From Poronia punctata (taxonomy: Eukaryota; Ascomycota; Sordariomycetes; Xylariales; Xylariaceae): 64,000 nucleotides of DNA. The stretch is from contig MU401469.1 in assembly GCA_022579005.1 (NCBI GenBank), forward strand, positions 1 to 64,000. Direction: 5' to 3'. Shown in pieces: positions 39,067 through 51,516 of the stretch; position 1 is the stretch's first letter, and each line of letters opens with the position of its first letter. The notes below the pieces were generated by a model. That model saw only the letters and a list, made by a program, of their open reading frames with translations. It was not told where the DNA came from and searched no databases. The translations under genes and the position numbers were made by a program.

Positions 39067-39717
39067 GGAGTAAAGATTGATAGAGAAAAGAGAAGAGAAG
39101 AGAAAGGGGGAAGGGGAATAATAAGTATTTATTTGCTGGGAGGGATGAGATGAAGAAGAAGAAGAAGAAGAAGAAGGGAGGATGTATATCCCTTGTCTTC
39201 ACACCTAGAATTCGGGACGTTGAAGAGAATGGCATCTGTACGACAAGATTACTGTAATACTAACAAGATGATGTATATCAATCCGTACCAAGATAGCAAA
39301 GGACTAGGTTAGCTGATTGGTTTTATGGAAAAGGGGACCGGCAAAGACAGACAGATGGACAGAGTAAAGCTCGCAAAATGATCACGATCTTCACTCAAAC
39401 TCCAATTTACATACATTTTCATACCGGTGCCTCATATCATGCACCCATATGAGGGTTGAAAACGTAGAATGGTGAAAACGTAGAATGTAGGAGGCGACGA
39501 AGAAACGTAAAAAACTATTTAATATGATTTCATTCATTGTATACATACATATAATCAAGGTATAATGTAATTGTCGAGTATCAAACCGACAAACAAGCCC
39601 GACTCCGTAGCCGTTGCTGACGTTACAATCCCAATAACATCTAGCCCCCTAAAACACCAACACCGTACCTGAAATCAAGCAAGAACCGAGTCATGTTTTT
39701 ATCCCCCCCCTTTTTTT
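39067..39717. other. 3' intergenic region between AIM41 and GCP2
   Basis: The two genes converge on this 650-bp stretch, so it holds both 3' ends. A GAA-type purine repeat lies at about 39152-39176 and a T-rich run abuts the GCP2 stop. No gene is seen. Confidence 0.6.
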
Positions 39718-42615
39718 TCAAGGGCCGATATCTTCTTCATGCCGCAGGCCTGCATACTCTGTCCCTTGGTTCGCCGTGGCCAGACGGGCACATAAGCTCA
39801 AGAGCACTACTGTTTCCGTTGCCGCATAGTGGTTTAGGGCATCCAAGAGAATCTGTAGGTGACGGCTGAAATTCGTCTCCCACTTCTTGATGATCTCGAA
39901 AAGATTGTTGATCCGGCCTTCGTCGTCTTGTAGTGTACTATGCAGGCCACTATCATTCGCGGATTTATGGGCCTTGGCGTTTTGGAATCGCTTCCACTGT
40001 TTTTCTGACATGTTTGGTGGCCTGATGGGGCCGATGAGATCGGGATCTGCCTTTTCCAACTCTCGCGATAGCCAGTTGGTGTAAGCAGCAAACACGGTAC
40101 ATGTTTGCATTAACTTTGAGTGAATCTATAAAACTGGCTGGTTAGCTTGTCACGAACCTGCGAGAAGGGATTCAACGAATTGAACAACAAACGTACCCTT
40201 ATTAGCTTGCCGTTGGTTAGCATGCAACCCTTGAGACAAGTATCCAAGAAATCCACGTGATCTTGCATCAGTTCATCAACGGTCCGGTCGGGCTTTCCGG
40301 AGCCATCGACGGAGCCGTCTTTGGGTTTTAACCTCGACATGAGAGACTGCCAATTCGGTTCGATGACTTCCAAGGTACAGAAGTAGAGGAGTTGCTGCAC
40401 AAAGACAACCATCCTAGCCCTAAGCGTCCATACCCGTCTTTTCCAAATCTCCAGTTTCCTCGTCGAAGATTTATGGCTCCACACAAGACCGGTGTTGTGG
40501 GTCTGCCAGGTCGTGGATAATTGAGATTCGAGATATTTCAATGACAACAAGTAGCGGAAAAGCGCTTGATACCGCCAGACGGTCTTACGGCTGATAACCA
40601 GAGACACGGGGAACGGGACGCGATAGTCCAACTGTAACGAGGTGAAGCCGACTGCGTTCTTGTCGTTTTCGATCGGTTGATTGCTGAGTGGCTGCAGCGA
40701 CTCTCCTTGTTCGATTCCAGTAATGTTTACGACCCTCTGCAACATTTTGATCAGGCTGACTTCGTTCATTTCCACCTGAACATCCTCCTTGAACGGGTCC
40801 AAGTAGACCATACTGCCCGGCTGGTGCAACACCAGGTCGAGGAGCGATTGCAACTTGACACTATTAATGGACTTGAGCGGCTTGCGTAGTTCCGACGCAC
40901 TCAGCTCCATAAAATACGTAAAGTAATCGGAAGGGTCGAGGAAAAAGTAGTGCTTCATCGAACGGAGCCTGGCCGGCAGTGAGTGCGTGGTCAGCAGGAG
41001 CTTCATGAGCGACTCGTTCGCATAAGCGTATGCATTGTTGACATTGTCGAGAAACCGCGGGTCGTCGAACGACGTGGGCACATCGGCGGTGACCTTGCTA
41101 ATGTCAACTCCGCCGCATTCCCGCACCACGTTCAGATACTTTCCCGCTAGGAGGACCTTGTCTTTGACGCCCTGGAGTTGGGGAGGGATATTCTGCTTTT
41201 GTATCATGTATCTCCTCTCCCAATAATCGTCCGTATAATCCTGTTCTAGCATATCCCGCCGTATGCTCTTCTGCTCCTTGATCAGGAATTCCGAATGTGG
41301 ATCCTTGATCTCGCCGTGATGGAGCCACTCGTTAAGCATGGCCATGTACGGCCGGCTTGCATCTCGTAAGAGCGATGTAAGCAACGATCTCGCCGATGGA
41401 TCTCCGGACATCGATTCTAGCCGCTTAGTTATAAGCTCGATGACTATGCCTCCTTTGCAGATTTTCTTTCCAGTCATATTTCCCGGCACAAGGTCCCCGC
41501 CTCGCTTCAAGTTTTCTATGATGTCGTCAATATCTTCGGCGTCCGAGTCTTCTTCGCTCTCGTCATCCAATAATGCGTTTCTCTTGAGGAGATCTGACGC
41601 CAAAGCATAAAGTTGAGACAGCATCTGACTCGTAGGGAGTGTATGGACGTGGAGAAGGTGTAGGGTGAATGCCTCGTTTGTCAAGAATTGACTCTCAAGC
41701 TGAGCGACCATGACCAAATAATCCTGCAACAATTTGCGTATCGCCGCGCAAAGAGCGTGGTTGACTATACCAAACTCTTCCCGGCTCTGAACATTCACAA
41801 ACATCTCAAGGGCGGAATGGTGGGAAGCCATCTGAAGCATGGACAACGTCAAATCTTGCAAGCTTGGGTCGAGGCCCGGTAATATCTTGTAGGTCGGGCC
41901 TTGCAGACGATCTCTTTCGTCGCTAGGGTTATACCCATAAGCATAGCGAATATACTGTCCTTCGTACCCCATGAAGACGAAAAGCAAGTCTTCTATCATG
42001 GCCGCCTCTTGCGCTTCCAAAGACAACTCGTGAAGCGGCTGGGGTTGCTGGGCGGACGGGACTTCCGAGGCCAGAGGCGGTACTGATATGCGAATTGCGA
42101 GAGGAGCAGTAGAATGCGGTACTAGTGTTGCTATGGGGTCCCAAGTGTCTATACGCGCAAGAAGTTAGGCTTAGGCGTTGTCTAGAGAAAAAGAGGAGGC
42201 AGTTCATACTCGTCGATGACTCGGCTTTTGCTTCCCTGGGTTTGGTCTCGGACTGTCTCCGTTTAGGAACATCCTTGGGCCGCCACCTGTCCTTGTCCGA
42301 TATGCTCGTGTCTTTCGAACGCCTCTCGGGGCTTTTTGTGCGCGTAACGTACTTTTCCTTGGTCGTCACGGTCAATCGCTCGGTCCTCCGTTCGTCGACC
42401 GTCCGACTGGCAGGCCGAGGGTTCCCTGACGCGGATCGTTTGTGTGGCAGACTGCTAAAACTCGGCTGTGACGAACGACCACTACGTGAATCTCGCGAAT
42501 CGCTAGACGTTTGGGCAGCCATTGAACCGGCGCCAGCGCGCTGTCTTTGGTTCCCATCACTATCGGTGGTGCCGTTCGTGCGCCTCTCTGCATAGTTGGA
42601 GACTCTTGACGACAT
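39718..42615 (-). CDS. Gamma-tubulin complex component 2 (GCP2/Spc97 family)
   Basis: Spindle pole body/microtubule-organising protein that, with GCP3, forms the gamma-tubulin small complex and nucleates microtubules. Exons on the minus strand: 42615-42210, 42148-40197 and 40125-39718, in phase, for 921 residues, close to human GCP2 (902). The introns of 61 and 71 nt have GTATGA/GTACGT donors and CTAAC branch sites. The N-terminal 150 residues are Ser/Arg/Lys-rich and disordered. The GCP N-terminal domain opens with IEDLLFVFMGYEGQYIRY at about 188-205, and an acidic loop (DDESEEDSDAEDIDDI) follows. The C-terminal domain, which binds gamma-tubulin, includes PFPVSLVISRKTVWRYQALF and, after the last intron, LMQTCTVFAAYTNWL. 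It is divergent from the PUP2 gene across 630 bp. Assignment to GCP2 rather than GCP3 rests on remembered motifs. Confidence 0.92.
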
Positions 42616-43245
42616 TCTGGGGATGGAAAGGCGGCCGCGAAAATCTACATTATTGTGTCCCCAAATGACATAATCCACTACTACACACCAAGCACGAGCT
42701 TCCTGTATGGGTTGGTTGGACGTGATAACCTCATGTACCGTTGTATGATGGCGATAACGCGATAACGAGTCGCGTGTTGACTTTCGTAACTTTATTCGAT
42801 ACCGATATGCGCGTTCCGTTGTTACTTTACCTACCAGCAGCAATGTTTCCCAAGCTCAATGAGGGGCTACAAGGTACAGGATGTATTACCTGCCCTCCCA
42901 CCAGCCCCGTATAAGCAATTAAGCCAACCCACCTAATCGGTACCTCCTGGGCCCTGTAGAGGTACCTACTGTGCCTAACACCTCTTTTAACGTCCGGGGT
43001 CAGCATCGAAGCTTCGTAAACGCCATAGCAGCCTTGAGCTTCGAATAGTACTCGTACAACTTCGAACACTACCCTCTTATACCATCACAAACCAACCGAT
43101 CTCGCCGTCTCTCTCCCACCACTACCGGAAAAACGAGACCTATTCTACAGAAATTACTGGACGCATTCTCCGGTCGGCAGCTAAGAATTCACTTGCCAAA
43201 TAACCCCCTCGCCGCTACCTAGGTTACCCCCAAACAGCCATCAAG
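42616..43245. promoter_or_regulatory. Shared divergent promoter of GCP2 and PUP2
   Basis: 630 bp lie between the two start codons, and both promoters must fit here. A 10-bp palindrome, cgaagcttcg, is at 43007-43016, and two ttcgaa sites follow within 50 bp. Their role is a guess. No gene of its own is seen; minus-strand frames run through the region but are upstream of the GCP2 ATG. Confidence 0.5.
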
Positions 43246-44238
43246 ATGTTTATGGCAAGGTCTGAATATGGTAAGTAGCTGTACATACCTTCCCTCATGT
43301 GTTTAATGAATGTGCATCCCTCGGTTGATAGGCATTTCTAACCGTCATCGCGAATAGATCGAGGCATCAAGTACGTCGAAACCTAAACGACCCCTCGCTC
43401 CCAGCCCGCTCATCTCAACTAACCCGTCCCGCCTCCCCCCATGACAGCACCTTCTCGCCCGAAGGCCGCCTCTTCCAGGTAGAATACTCCCTAGAGGCCA
43501 TCAAACTGGGCTCGACAGCCATCGGCGTAGCGACATCGGAGGGCGTGATACTAGGCGTGGAGAAGCGAGTGACGTCGACGCTGCTGGAGACGTCGTCGGT
43601 GGAGAAGATTGTCGAGATCGACCGACACATCGGGTGCGCCATGTCCGGTCTGCAGGCCGATGCGCGCAGCATGGTCGAGCACGCCCGCGTCGAGAGCCAG
43701 TCGCACGCCTTCAACTACAACGAGAACCTGCGCGTCGAGAGCTGCACCCAGGCCATCTGCGACCTGGCCCTGCGCTTCGGCGAGAGCGCCGACGGCGAGG
43801 AGAGCATCATGAGTCGTCCCTTCGGCGTCGCTCTGCTCATTGCCGGCTACGACGAGGATGGTCCCCAGCTCTATCATGCCGAGCCCAGTGGCACCTTTTA
43901 TCGGTATGATGCCAAGGCTATCGGGTCGGGAAGTGAAGGTGCCCAGGCTGAACTGCAAAATGAGTACCACAAGGTAAGACCCCTGTTTTCTACGCCTCCC
44001 AGGGGTCACCATCCCTAGTTCAGGTCTATCGTTGAGAATGTTATAGCTTACTTGGTGAAAACAGTCCTTGACCATCGCCGACGCCGAACTACTGGTCTTG
44101 AAAACGCTGAAGCAGGTGATGGAGGAGAAGTTAGATTCGAAGAATGTGCAACTAGCGAGTGTCACTAAAGAAAAGGGCTTCAGAATATACAGCGATGAAG
44201 AAATGGCCTCCATCGTCGAGCGCCTACCTGCGAATTAA
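43246..44238 (+). CDS. PUP2: 20S proteasome subunit alpha type-5
   Basis: Structural alpha-ring subunit of the 20S proteasome, without catalytic Thr, acting in nucleus and cytosol. Exons: 43246-43270, 43358-43370, 43448-43973 and 44065-44238, in phase, for 245 residues (human PSMA5 has 241). The start reads [20 protein letters not shown], joined across a 13-nt second exon, then [19 protein letters not shown], the alpha-subunit signature. Alpha5-type features follow: [38 protein letters not shown] and [18 protein letters not shown]. Introns have CTAAC-type branch sites. The gene diverges from GCP2 and converges on the Zn2Cys6 regulator. Confidence 0.95.
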
Positions 44239-44844
44239 TGAGCTACGTAGGGAAGATGAGCACAAGCACAAAACTTTAGCGTTAGCCCTGAAATAGAGAG
44301 GGAACAAGCCAGTCTAATAGACATGGAACAAACAAAACATATGCGTCTGATTCACTCGCAAAGGTGAAAACTCTAGTCGCAACAAGCTGACAACTAACTT
44401 GCCATTAGCAGGTGGCATCACATGTATCAATCATATCACACGATGGAACTACTCTCCTAGAAGAAGAGAAAGAGAAAAAGGGCGAATAAAGTCGCCATTA
44501 TGATACTTTTACATCAGAATACCACGTTAGATCCGAAAGTTATGACCATCTACTCCTTTGCCGGCCTGACCTTGCACCGTAACCCCTATAAAAGAATCAA
44601 AGTATACCTCCCAATAAGCCTTCGAGATCCTCCTCCCTAAGTTGGTCCGAAGGGAGGGAAAGGCGTATTTGGGAGGCGTAGGTATCTTGGAAAAGAAAAT
44701 TGAAAAAAAAAAAAACAGAACGCTACCGCTTCTCAGTCCGGCCGGACCCCCATACCTAGAGAATATCATCTCTCGCTTGCTAAATAACATTACATAGGTG
44801 ACATTGTATCATATTTCTCTTCCTTTATATTTTACCCTTTCTTT
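44239..44844. other. 3' intergenic region between PUP2 and the Zn2Cys6 gene
   Basis: Both neighbours end into this 606-bp stretch. It includes an A-run at about 44702-44714. No gene is seen. Confidence 0.6.
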
Positions 44845-47800
44845 TCATCTGTCATGCTCACCGTCGTCTAGGTCCAACTTCTCGAGGTCCTGCTCAACAG
44901 TGAGCAAGCCCATGGCATAAAAGGCCTTCTCGCCTTTCGCGAGCACGATCTTCCTATTATTATCGGGGACGCCGTGATTATCTTCTTCGAGGATGCGCTG
45001 GTCCAGTCGACGCGTATTGGTCCGGACCAAGGGCAAGCTCTGCCACTTGCGGGCTTCGCGGCGGATTCGCACGTCTCTGGCCTCTTCGAGGTCGCCCGGT
45101 GCTTCTGAGGGCCGGTATGGTCGGCCTCGGCCGTATTGTGCTGCTTTCACCCAGGCTGATTCACAGCCGTCGGCGATTTGGTAGGCTGATTGCCAGCCAG
45201 TGAGCCGGGCGATGTCGCGGAGGCGACGGATCAGCCAGTAGCGCTCTTCGTCTCCTTGAAACTATAATTGAGTCATGGTTAGCAGCCGAGTGCGAGAGTA
45301 AAAAAAGTGCAAGATGGAAGGGTAATGCTTACTTGTACGCCGGCTACGAAAAGTGGAAAAGCGGATTCCAGTAACGCAGCGCTCATGAGTGTGCTTACAG
45401 CCGTGAGCTGCGAGATGTTTTCCTCGAGACCCGCCGCGATCCGGCCGAGCTGGGAGGCCCAAGGCATGGTAGTCTTGGCAGCCATGCCGGCAGCAAGCAT
45501 GGCAACGGGTGGCATGTTCGGATGGGCGCGGTGAAGGACAATGAGGCCCATGTAATAGTTCATCCAGATGCCAGCTATCGAGTACGTCCTGTAGTGGATG
45601 GCGGGGCCGAAAGGGGTCGGCTGTGCCGGGTAGATGTCGTCTGCGAGAGGCTCGAAGTCCGGGCCAAAGTGTTTTCTGATCTCGTCAAAAGCCATCAGGA
45701 TATGCTCCCATTCCCGGAGCGCTTCCACTGTCCGGGCGTCGAGATCGCCATACTTGGGGGCGGCGCTTTGCGGCGAAGAAGGGTCTTCCCGTGGAGGGCT
45801 GAACCCCATCGGCGGTGTTACCTTGTCCGAGGCGGGGAACATGCCCGAGAACATGCCTGGTGGCGGCATAAACCCGCCAGTATTTTTCCGCGACAGTACT
45901 TCCCTTTTCCTTGAAAGATCGCGCGAGACAAAGTGGGCGACTCGGCCCAGCAGGAGGATAAGATAGTCGTAAGTACCATATCTAGAAATTGTCAGGTCTC
46001 GTGTACATTTTGTCTCATGCCCCACTGCGTCACTCACATGGCATCTAATCGACCTATCGGGGCCCGCGGCGGGCATTGCATCCAGACGTTATATTGTAAG
46101 CTGGGCCTCGTCAGTAAATCATGTAGCAAGTAGAAGGCGGATGAAGGGGAATTAGAGCACTCACAATGGCCGAGTCCCACCCAAGATGCTCTGGTAAACG
46201 TCCATCTTGCAGTACCACCAGAAAAGGTCGCTCAACTGCTCGTATCTCTCGATGTCTTTATTTGTGTATATGTATTTCGGCTTTGGATGGGAACTCATGT
46301 GGTCTGGCAACATACCAAGGTCGTCGTACGAGACCTCGCGACCCATAATCGTGCTTAGCAGCGAAACATCCATAAGATCCCAGTCCTTGTGTAGAAAGCC
46401 GTTATCGTCGTCCCCGGAATATCCGGCCTGTTGTAGTCCACAATGGCGTCTCTGTATTTTAATGGCCATGATAGCCCGGGTCATCTCCGACAGCGGTATT
46501 TCCTTGAGGATCCAACGAGCACCCAAGAGGTGCCTGCACCATTTATCGTGGTCCGAATTCCAAACCTCGTAGAATGCGAGGATCAGGGTCGCCGCCAGGT
46601 TGGCCGTCTGGGTACGTCTCGCCGGCCGTGTTACGTTTTTGGCGATCCTCCTCAGCGCTAAATGATAATGCTTAAGGGACGCGGTTGGCGGCACTTTCTG
46701 GAGCTTGGCGATTTGCAAACTACCGAGCGCAAGCATAGCCTGCAAGAGAGCCGGATGGCTAAATGACATGATGGGAAAAGCATCTTGAATTACACGTCAG
46801 TGTCTCATGATAGCCATAGAGGTCAAGCTAACAGGAACGACAGAAAAAAGGAAAAAGGGGGGAGGAAAGCAAAGAAATTATAGTCCACACGTACAGGTCC
46901 ATTGGTGCTGCTTCGATTTCGGGCGATGCCCCGGAAAGACGTTCGAGGGGTCAAGTGGGTGTCTTTCGTAAAGCGACATAGTAGGCCCCGTGACATTGAT
47001 GAAATGCCAGAAGACGGCGGCAATGTTCTTATCCGTGAGGGGTGAGTTGGCCGGCGTGGGATCGTAAGTCGCGAGTACGGTCTCTGCACCGTGTGTCGAG
47101 AACATCCTCGTATGAGTGCCTAGCATGTGGTACTGGTGGTCAAACCTTTGCGACGTGACAGCACCCAGATCATCAACACCAGGTCGGGGGCCCCGTTGCT
47201 CCGATGGAAACCCGTCGTCGGATTCGCCCATTGATTCGTCCTCGTAGAATTCATATTCCCACTCTTCGAATCGGCCTTTGGTAGATTGTTGGTGTGGTTC
47301 AATAACGACGTAGTTTCCGCTTCCCTCAGGCTGGCTATGAGGGGATGCGTCGGACACGGCATTCTCCTGCGTGACGCCAACCTGGTATCGATCATTCTCT
47401 CCACCGAGAGGCTCTTGCCTCCAGTGTCCTTGAGGAGAGAAGGCATCGACAGTAGCCGGGGGAAAGAATGTGAACTTGGACGGCTGCGGCTGCGGCTGCT
47501 GTTGTGATGTAAAATGGTCAGGAGACCCATGCGCAAGTGGCTGTGGCGCAACAGGTCCAGCTTGGCCAGGATAAAAGTGACTAAATTGATGTGTGGGTAG
47601 TTGATGATAACCAGCTATCGGCGGTTTAGGAGCAATTATCTGAAGAGATTGAGAAGCCGCCCTCTGTTGCGCTGCCGACAACTGTTGCTCCCTTAAGAGG
47701 ATCTGAGGCGGAGCAGCTGGATATTGGATCGGCCCATAGGGTGCACCGGAGAATGCACCGAGGGGATCCTTGAATATCACACGCTGGTTGTAGCCTTCAC

Positions 47801-48098
47801 ACTGGCGTTTGGATTTCAAGCAGTTATTGCATGTTGGCTTTCCCTCGTCGCACTTGATGCGCCGCTTTCTACATGCTACACAGCTCTTAGTACGGGGTCT
47901 TTACAACGAGAGTGGGGAAGCAAAGAAAACCCAAGAAAAACGGCGGTTTAACATACTGAGGCATCCGGTTTTTGTCCGCTTCCGTACCGGCCCCCTCTTC
48001 TGGGAAGGATCCTCATCATCGTTCCCGTCCGGCGAGGAAGACCGCTGGGGCTGAGGTCTCGGAGGGGTATCGGTTGGCACCTTGCCAGAAGACTCCAT
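44845..48098 (-). CDS. Zn(II)2Cys6 transcription factor, Fungal_trans_2 type
   Basis: Nuclear DNA-binding regulator; target genes unknown. Exons on the minus strand: 48098-47957, 47875-46895, 46783-46165, 46100-46038, 45981-45333 and 45261-44845, all in phase, for 956 residues. The binuclear zinc cluster is CX2CX6CX6CX2CX6C at residues 46, 49, 56, 63, 66 and 73, and is itself split by the first intron. A basic patch (KRTKTG) precedes it. A Gln/Pro-rich region follows (about 90-330), then the Fungal_trans_2 region from SLYERHPLDP on, with FPIMSFSHPALLQAMLALGS and YGTYDYLILLLGRVAHFVSR. The 63-nt fourth exon has donor GTGAGT on both sides. The first codon at 48098 is chosen as the only ATG before the cluster in frame. 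No close named homologue is recognised. Confidence 0.9.
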
Positions 48099-51000
48099 GG
48101 TCAATATGAATGTGGCCCCGAGTAGTTAAAGGCAAGTTTTGTCATAGTCCAGGTAGCGTATAATGGAACAGGCTCTCTCGACAATCATTGAACACGCATT
48201 CACTACCAGAGTCCAGACCGCCGAGCCGGGTCGACCTCTTACCAACACCTAGCACCAGTACCAGTACCGTAGGCGGGTAGTTGGCAGGTAAGTACTTTAG
48301 TCTTTAGGTATCCACGCCCGGCAATCGGTGTGGCTGGGCCGCGACGGATCCTTCAAAATAGCAATATAAAAAGCACCGGAGCTCTTTCAATAATAGCCTA
48401 CTTCCTAATCGGTGCCAAGAGGCGCGTTGCGATGGCTGGCTCAACGAATGACAATTGTTGGAGGGGTGGCAGCACTTGAAACCAAAGATGGAACGAAATC
48501 AGAGAGAACGCCCACGGCTGCACCAAGGCCTATTGATGGCTCTTCAGCGGTGAGACCCGATCAGTGCCGTGGCTTGTACGTAGAATCACGCGACTCGGAG
48601 ACTTGGCCGCGTAACACAGACCTTTGGACCAGGTATGCTTGCCAGTGGGCAGCCAGCAGCAGCTTTAGCAAGAGGCTTCAAGCGCAACAGGTAGGACAAG
48701 GTATATGAGGCTGGCCGCCGGTGTGGACACGCGCGCGCTCGAGAGTCGAGACCGAGACCGAGAACGAGTGCAAGAGATAGGTACGAATAAAGAGTGATGG
48801 TACAGACCTTGACCCCTGAGGCTGGCACTCTGGGCTCTGCTCTGGGCCTCCTCCAGATCTCCTCAATCACTCCCCAATCCTGTGGTGAGGATTGACGAAT
48901 AGCTGCCGGCCCAGACGCCCTTGGACGCTAACAACTTGGCGGCCTAGGCGTTACGTGCCAAATGGGTGGGAAATGGTGGGGTACGGTATCGGTGGTAGAT
49001 CAGTCAGACGGGACAGGCTACCCGATCGACCACTAAAAGCGAGCTAATGTAGATAGTTTTATGTATCTCCGGTCGTTTGTCTCGTTTTGGGGTTACCAAC
49101 TCGTCGGCCTTGATATTATCTACATACAGGAGCTGGTGTCGTCCGTCGTCTTCGCCGGCAAGGGGGGGGGGCGGTAGTGCAGATCACCTTATTTAAATGC
49201 CCTGCCTGTCACGACCCCTCCTCAATCGGCTTCTCCCCCCTTGAGCCTTCGCACTATGTTGTCTAGGCACTCCGCATAGAAAAGCTTAACGAGCCCGTTC
49301 TTATTATCTACCGGGGCGCACCGTCCGCGCGGGCCCTATTGATCGGCTCGGGACGCTGCAGAACCTATGCTGTGCCAGAAGAGTCTGAGCAAGCAGGAGC
49401 AGAAAGGAATAAATAAGTGACAACTGGTAAGAACAGGAACAGAAAAAAGGCAGAAAATCAAGGTTTTCCAGGCCCGGCAATGAAGATGAGGTCGAAGGGG
49501 GAGGGAAAACAAGGTACCGAGGAAGCGGCGACACTAGCCACTAGGTAATATGTATGTAGGCAAGAGCCTACGATAGATCATACCACCAACGACTTCCCCC
49601 AGCGCACGAAATCGAGGTTCACGGACCACCGCGCAGCAAGCACTCCTACCAGAACGGGAACCTGCTGGCAGCATGCACCGAACCAGACTATGGAAACGCG
49701 GTCGGACCTCAACACCCCCGTCGAATCTAGGCACGTATAATTGGATTCGATGGGCGGACACAGAACCAGAGGTGCGGGCAGTGGTGCACAACCAGATCCC
49801 AATTCATTCTCGGCAAGATTCTCCAACACTCGATCTGTCTGTCCAAGTCTTACAACAAAGCTTAACGCAGCCGGCGCCAGTCGGATAAACAGCGATTAGT
49901 CATACCTGCCTCCTTACCTACATGTATGTTTATCCCAAAGTTCCGTCTGTCGTACTTCAGCCTATGACCGACGAGAGCGCGCAGTCTCAGCAAGCAGACA
50001 TTAAACCTCTCAGACCGAAAATATGGCCGCGATTGCTCCATTGATGGATCGTGTTTGATATCGGCAGTGCACTCGTTGCCACTGCGCCGGGGTGCATTCG
50101 TCCTACGCAAACTCAGATTTCGACAGTGCATGAGCTCTGTACGTTGCGCAATCCAACCGGATATCATTGGAGACGGCCTAAAAATCAAGGGGAAAAGTAG
50201 CAGTGAGAAAATGATGTGGTGCTGAAAAACTACATAATCTTTTGGTTACGGGATACTACGGGTGCCCTATCCATCATCCCATTCTGATTTAACAGGCCAG
50301 GTATTACCATGGTCATGGGTAGCGCTATTCAGCACGCGTTGTTCCGGCTATGATCCGGCCATTCCCACGTTTCTCATTGGCCATTCTTTCACGAGACGGC
50401 GTCTTTTGGGAAGATGTGGCTTTCGGAGAGAACACTTACGACAGGTTTCGGGAGGGGCGCGTGCAAGTCCTGTACTTCGATACAGTTGCGCATGGTGAAG
50501 GTCCACTGGCCAAACACCAAGGCGTTATTTCTGGCACCCCCTAGGTTCGCAACAAATATTTCGCAAACATCGACGGAGTAGATGCCCCAGGGTTCCCGCC
50601 CTGCCCACAGCTGCTCGATTGCTCTCTTTGAAACAAGCGTGGTGGTACCTACCAGATCTGTGAGACCGTAATCTGACATCGCGAGGTCCTTGGTTACCTA
50701 GGTACCAAGACACAATAGGAAGATATTGTACGTGTAAGAACCTAGGTTAACTAGACTGACCACTCGTATGCTTATCGATGTTGGATGTTGAGCCGATAAC
50801 CAGACCAACTAGCACACGCCCAGGCACCACTATCCCTGCCAGTGCTGGTTTGAGAGTCGGTAGATAGAACAGGTCAATCTTTGGACAGGACTCCAGGAGG
50901 CGCTCGGGCCTTGGTTTCCGGTGCCGTATCCCGGCCGTATCACAGGAGAGGCACCAACGCTTTGTTTGTATCCTCAACTCCAAATAGGTCGATCAAGGCT

Positions 51001-51516
51001 TTTAGGTCCTCCAGGAGACGTACGAGTACACAAAATTTCAAAGTTGCGTGGCTAGGCCGGCGCCAACCTGATATATTACGTGTACATATTTTGGAGTGAT
51101 CGGAAGTATGGATGTCAGAAATATTAATACAAGATGGTGTGGAACTTTTATTCATCTTAATCAAGTACTACACATGGCCTAGGCACGCTAGGTTAGTCTA
51201 ATTAGGTGTATCTAACCTGCTAAGGCTACGTCCCTACCTAAAGCTAACCAAGTGTTTTCTGGGGTGACACTGTAGATTTTGATTGGCCCAGCAGGGTGAA
51301 AGTTATGGAGTCTCAGCCGGACAATACAGAAAAAAAGTTTCGACCACACTTTTGCCCAAGCAATCCATCATCAGTTCAAAAGAGGTTTTCTATTCACGAT
51401 ACTATCCGACATCAACTCCGTTGTAATATAGCTGAAGGCATATCAGGCATTACTAAAAGTTTCCGCGCTTCTTTCTTCCGCGGAATTTCCGTGTAGCGAA
51501 ACAGACACACTATACA
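48099..51516. other. Intergenic region, no gene I can support
   Basis: 3.4 kb upstream of both the Zn2Cys6 gene (minus) and RRP8 (plus). Open frames of 60-108 codons occur on both strands, notably 49862-50188 minus and the overlapping pair 50350-50544 plus and 50389-50679 minus. None shows a family motif or joins to a neighbouring exon by clear splice sites. A G-run of about ten lies at 49162-49171. Parts may be long leaders or a lineage-specific gene. Confidence 0.45.

Noticed and set aside
50262..50713. Possible gene on either strand (open frames of 64-96 codons)
   Set aside because: Both strands are open at once and neither peptide is recognisable. No splice-joined extension could be built.
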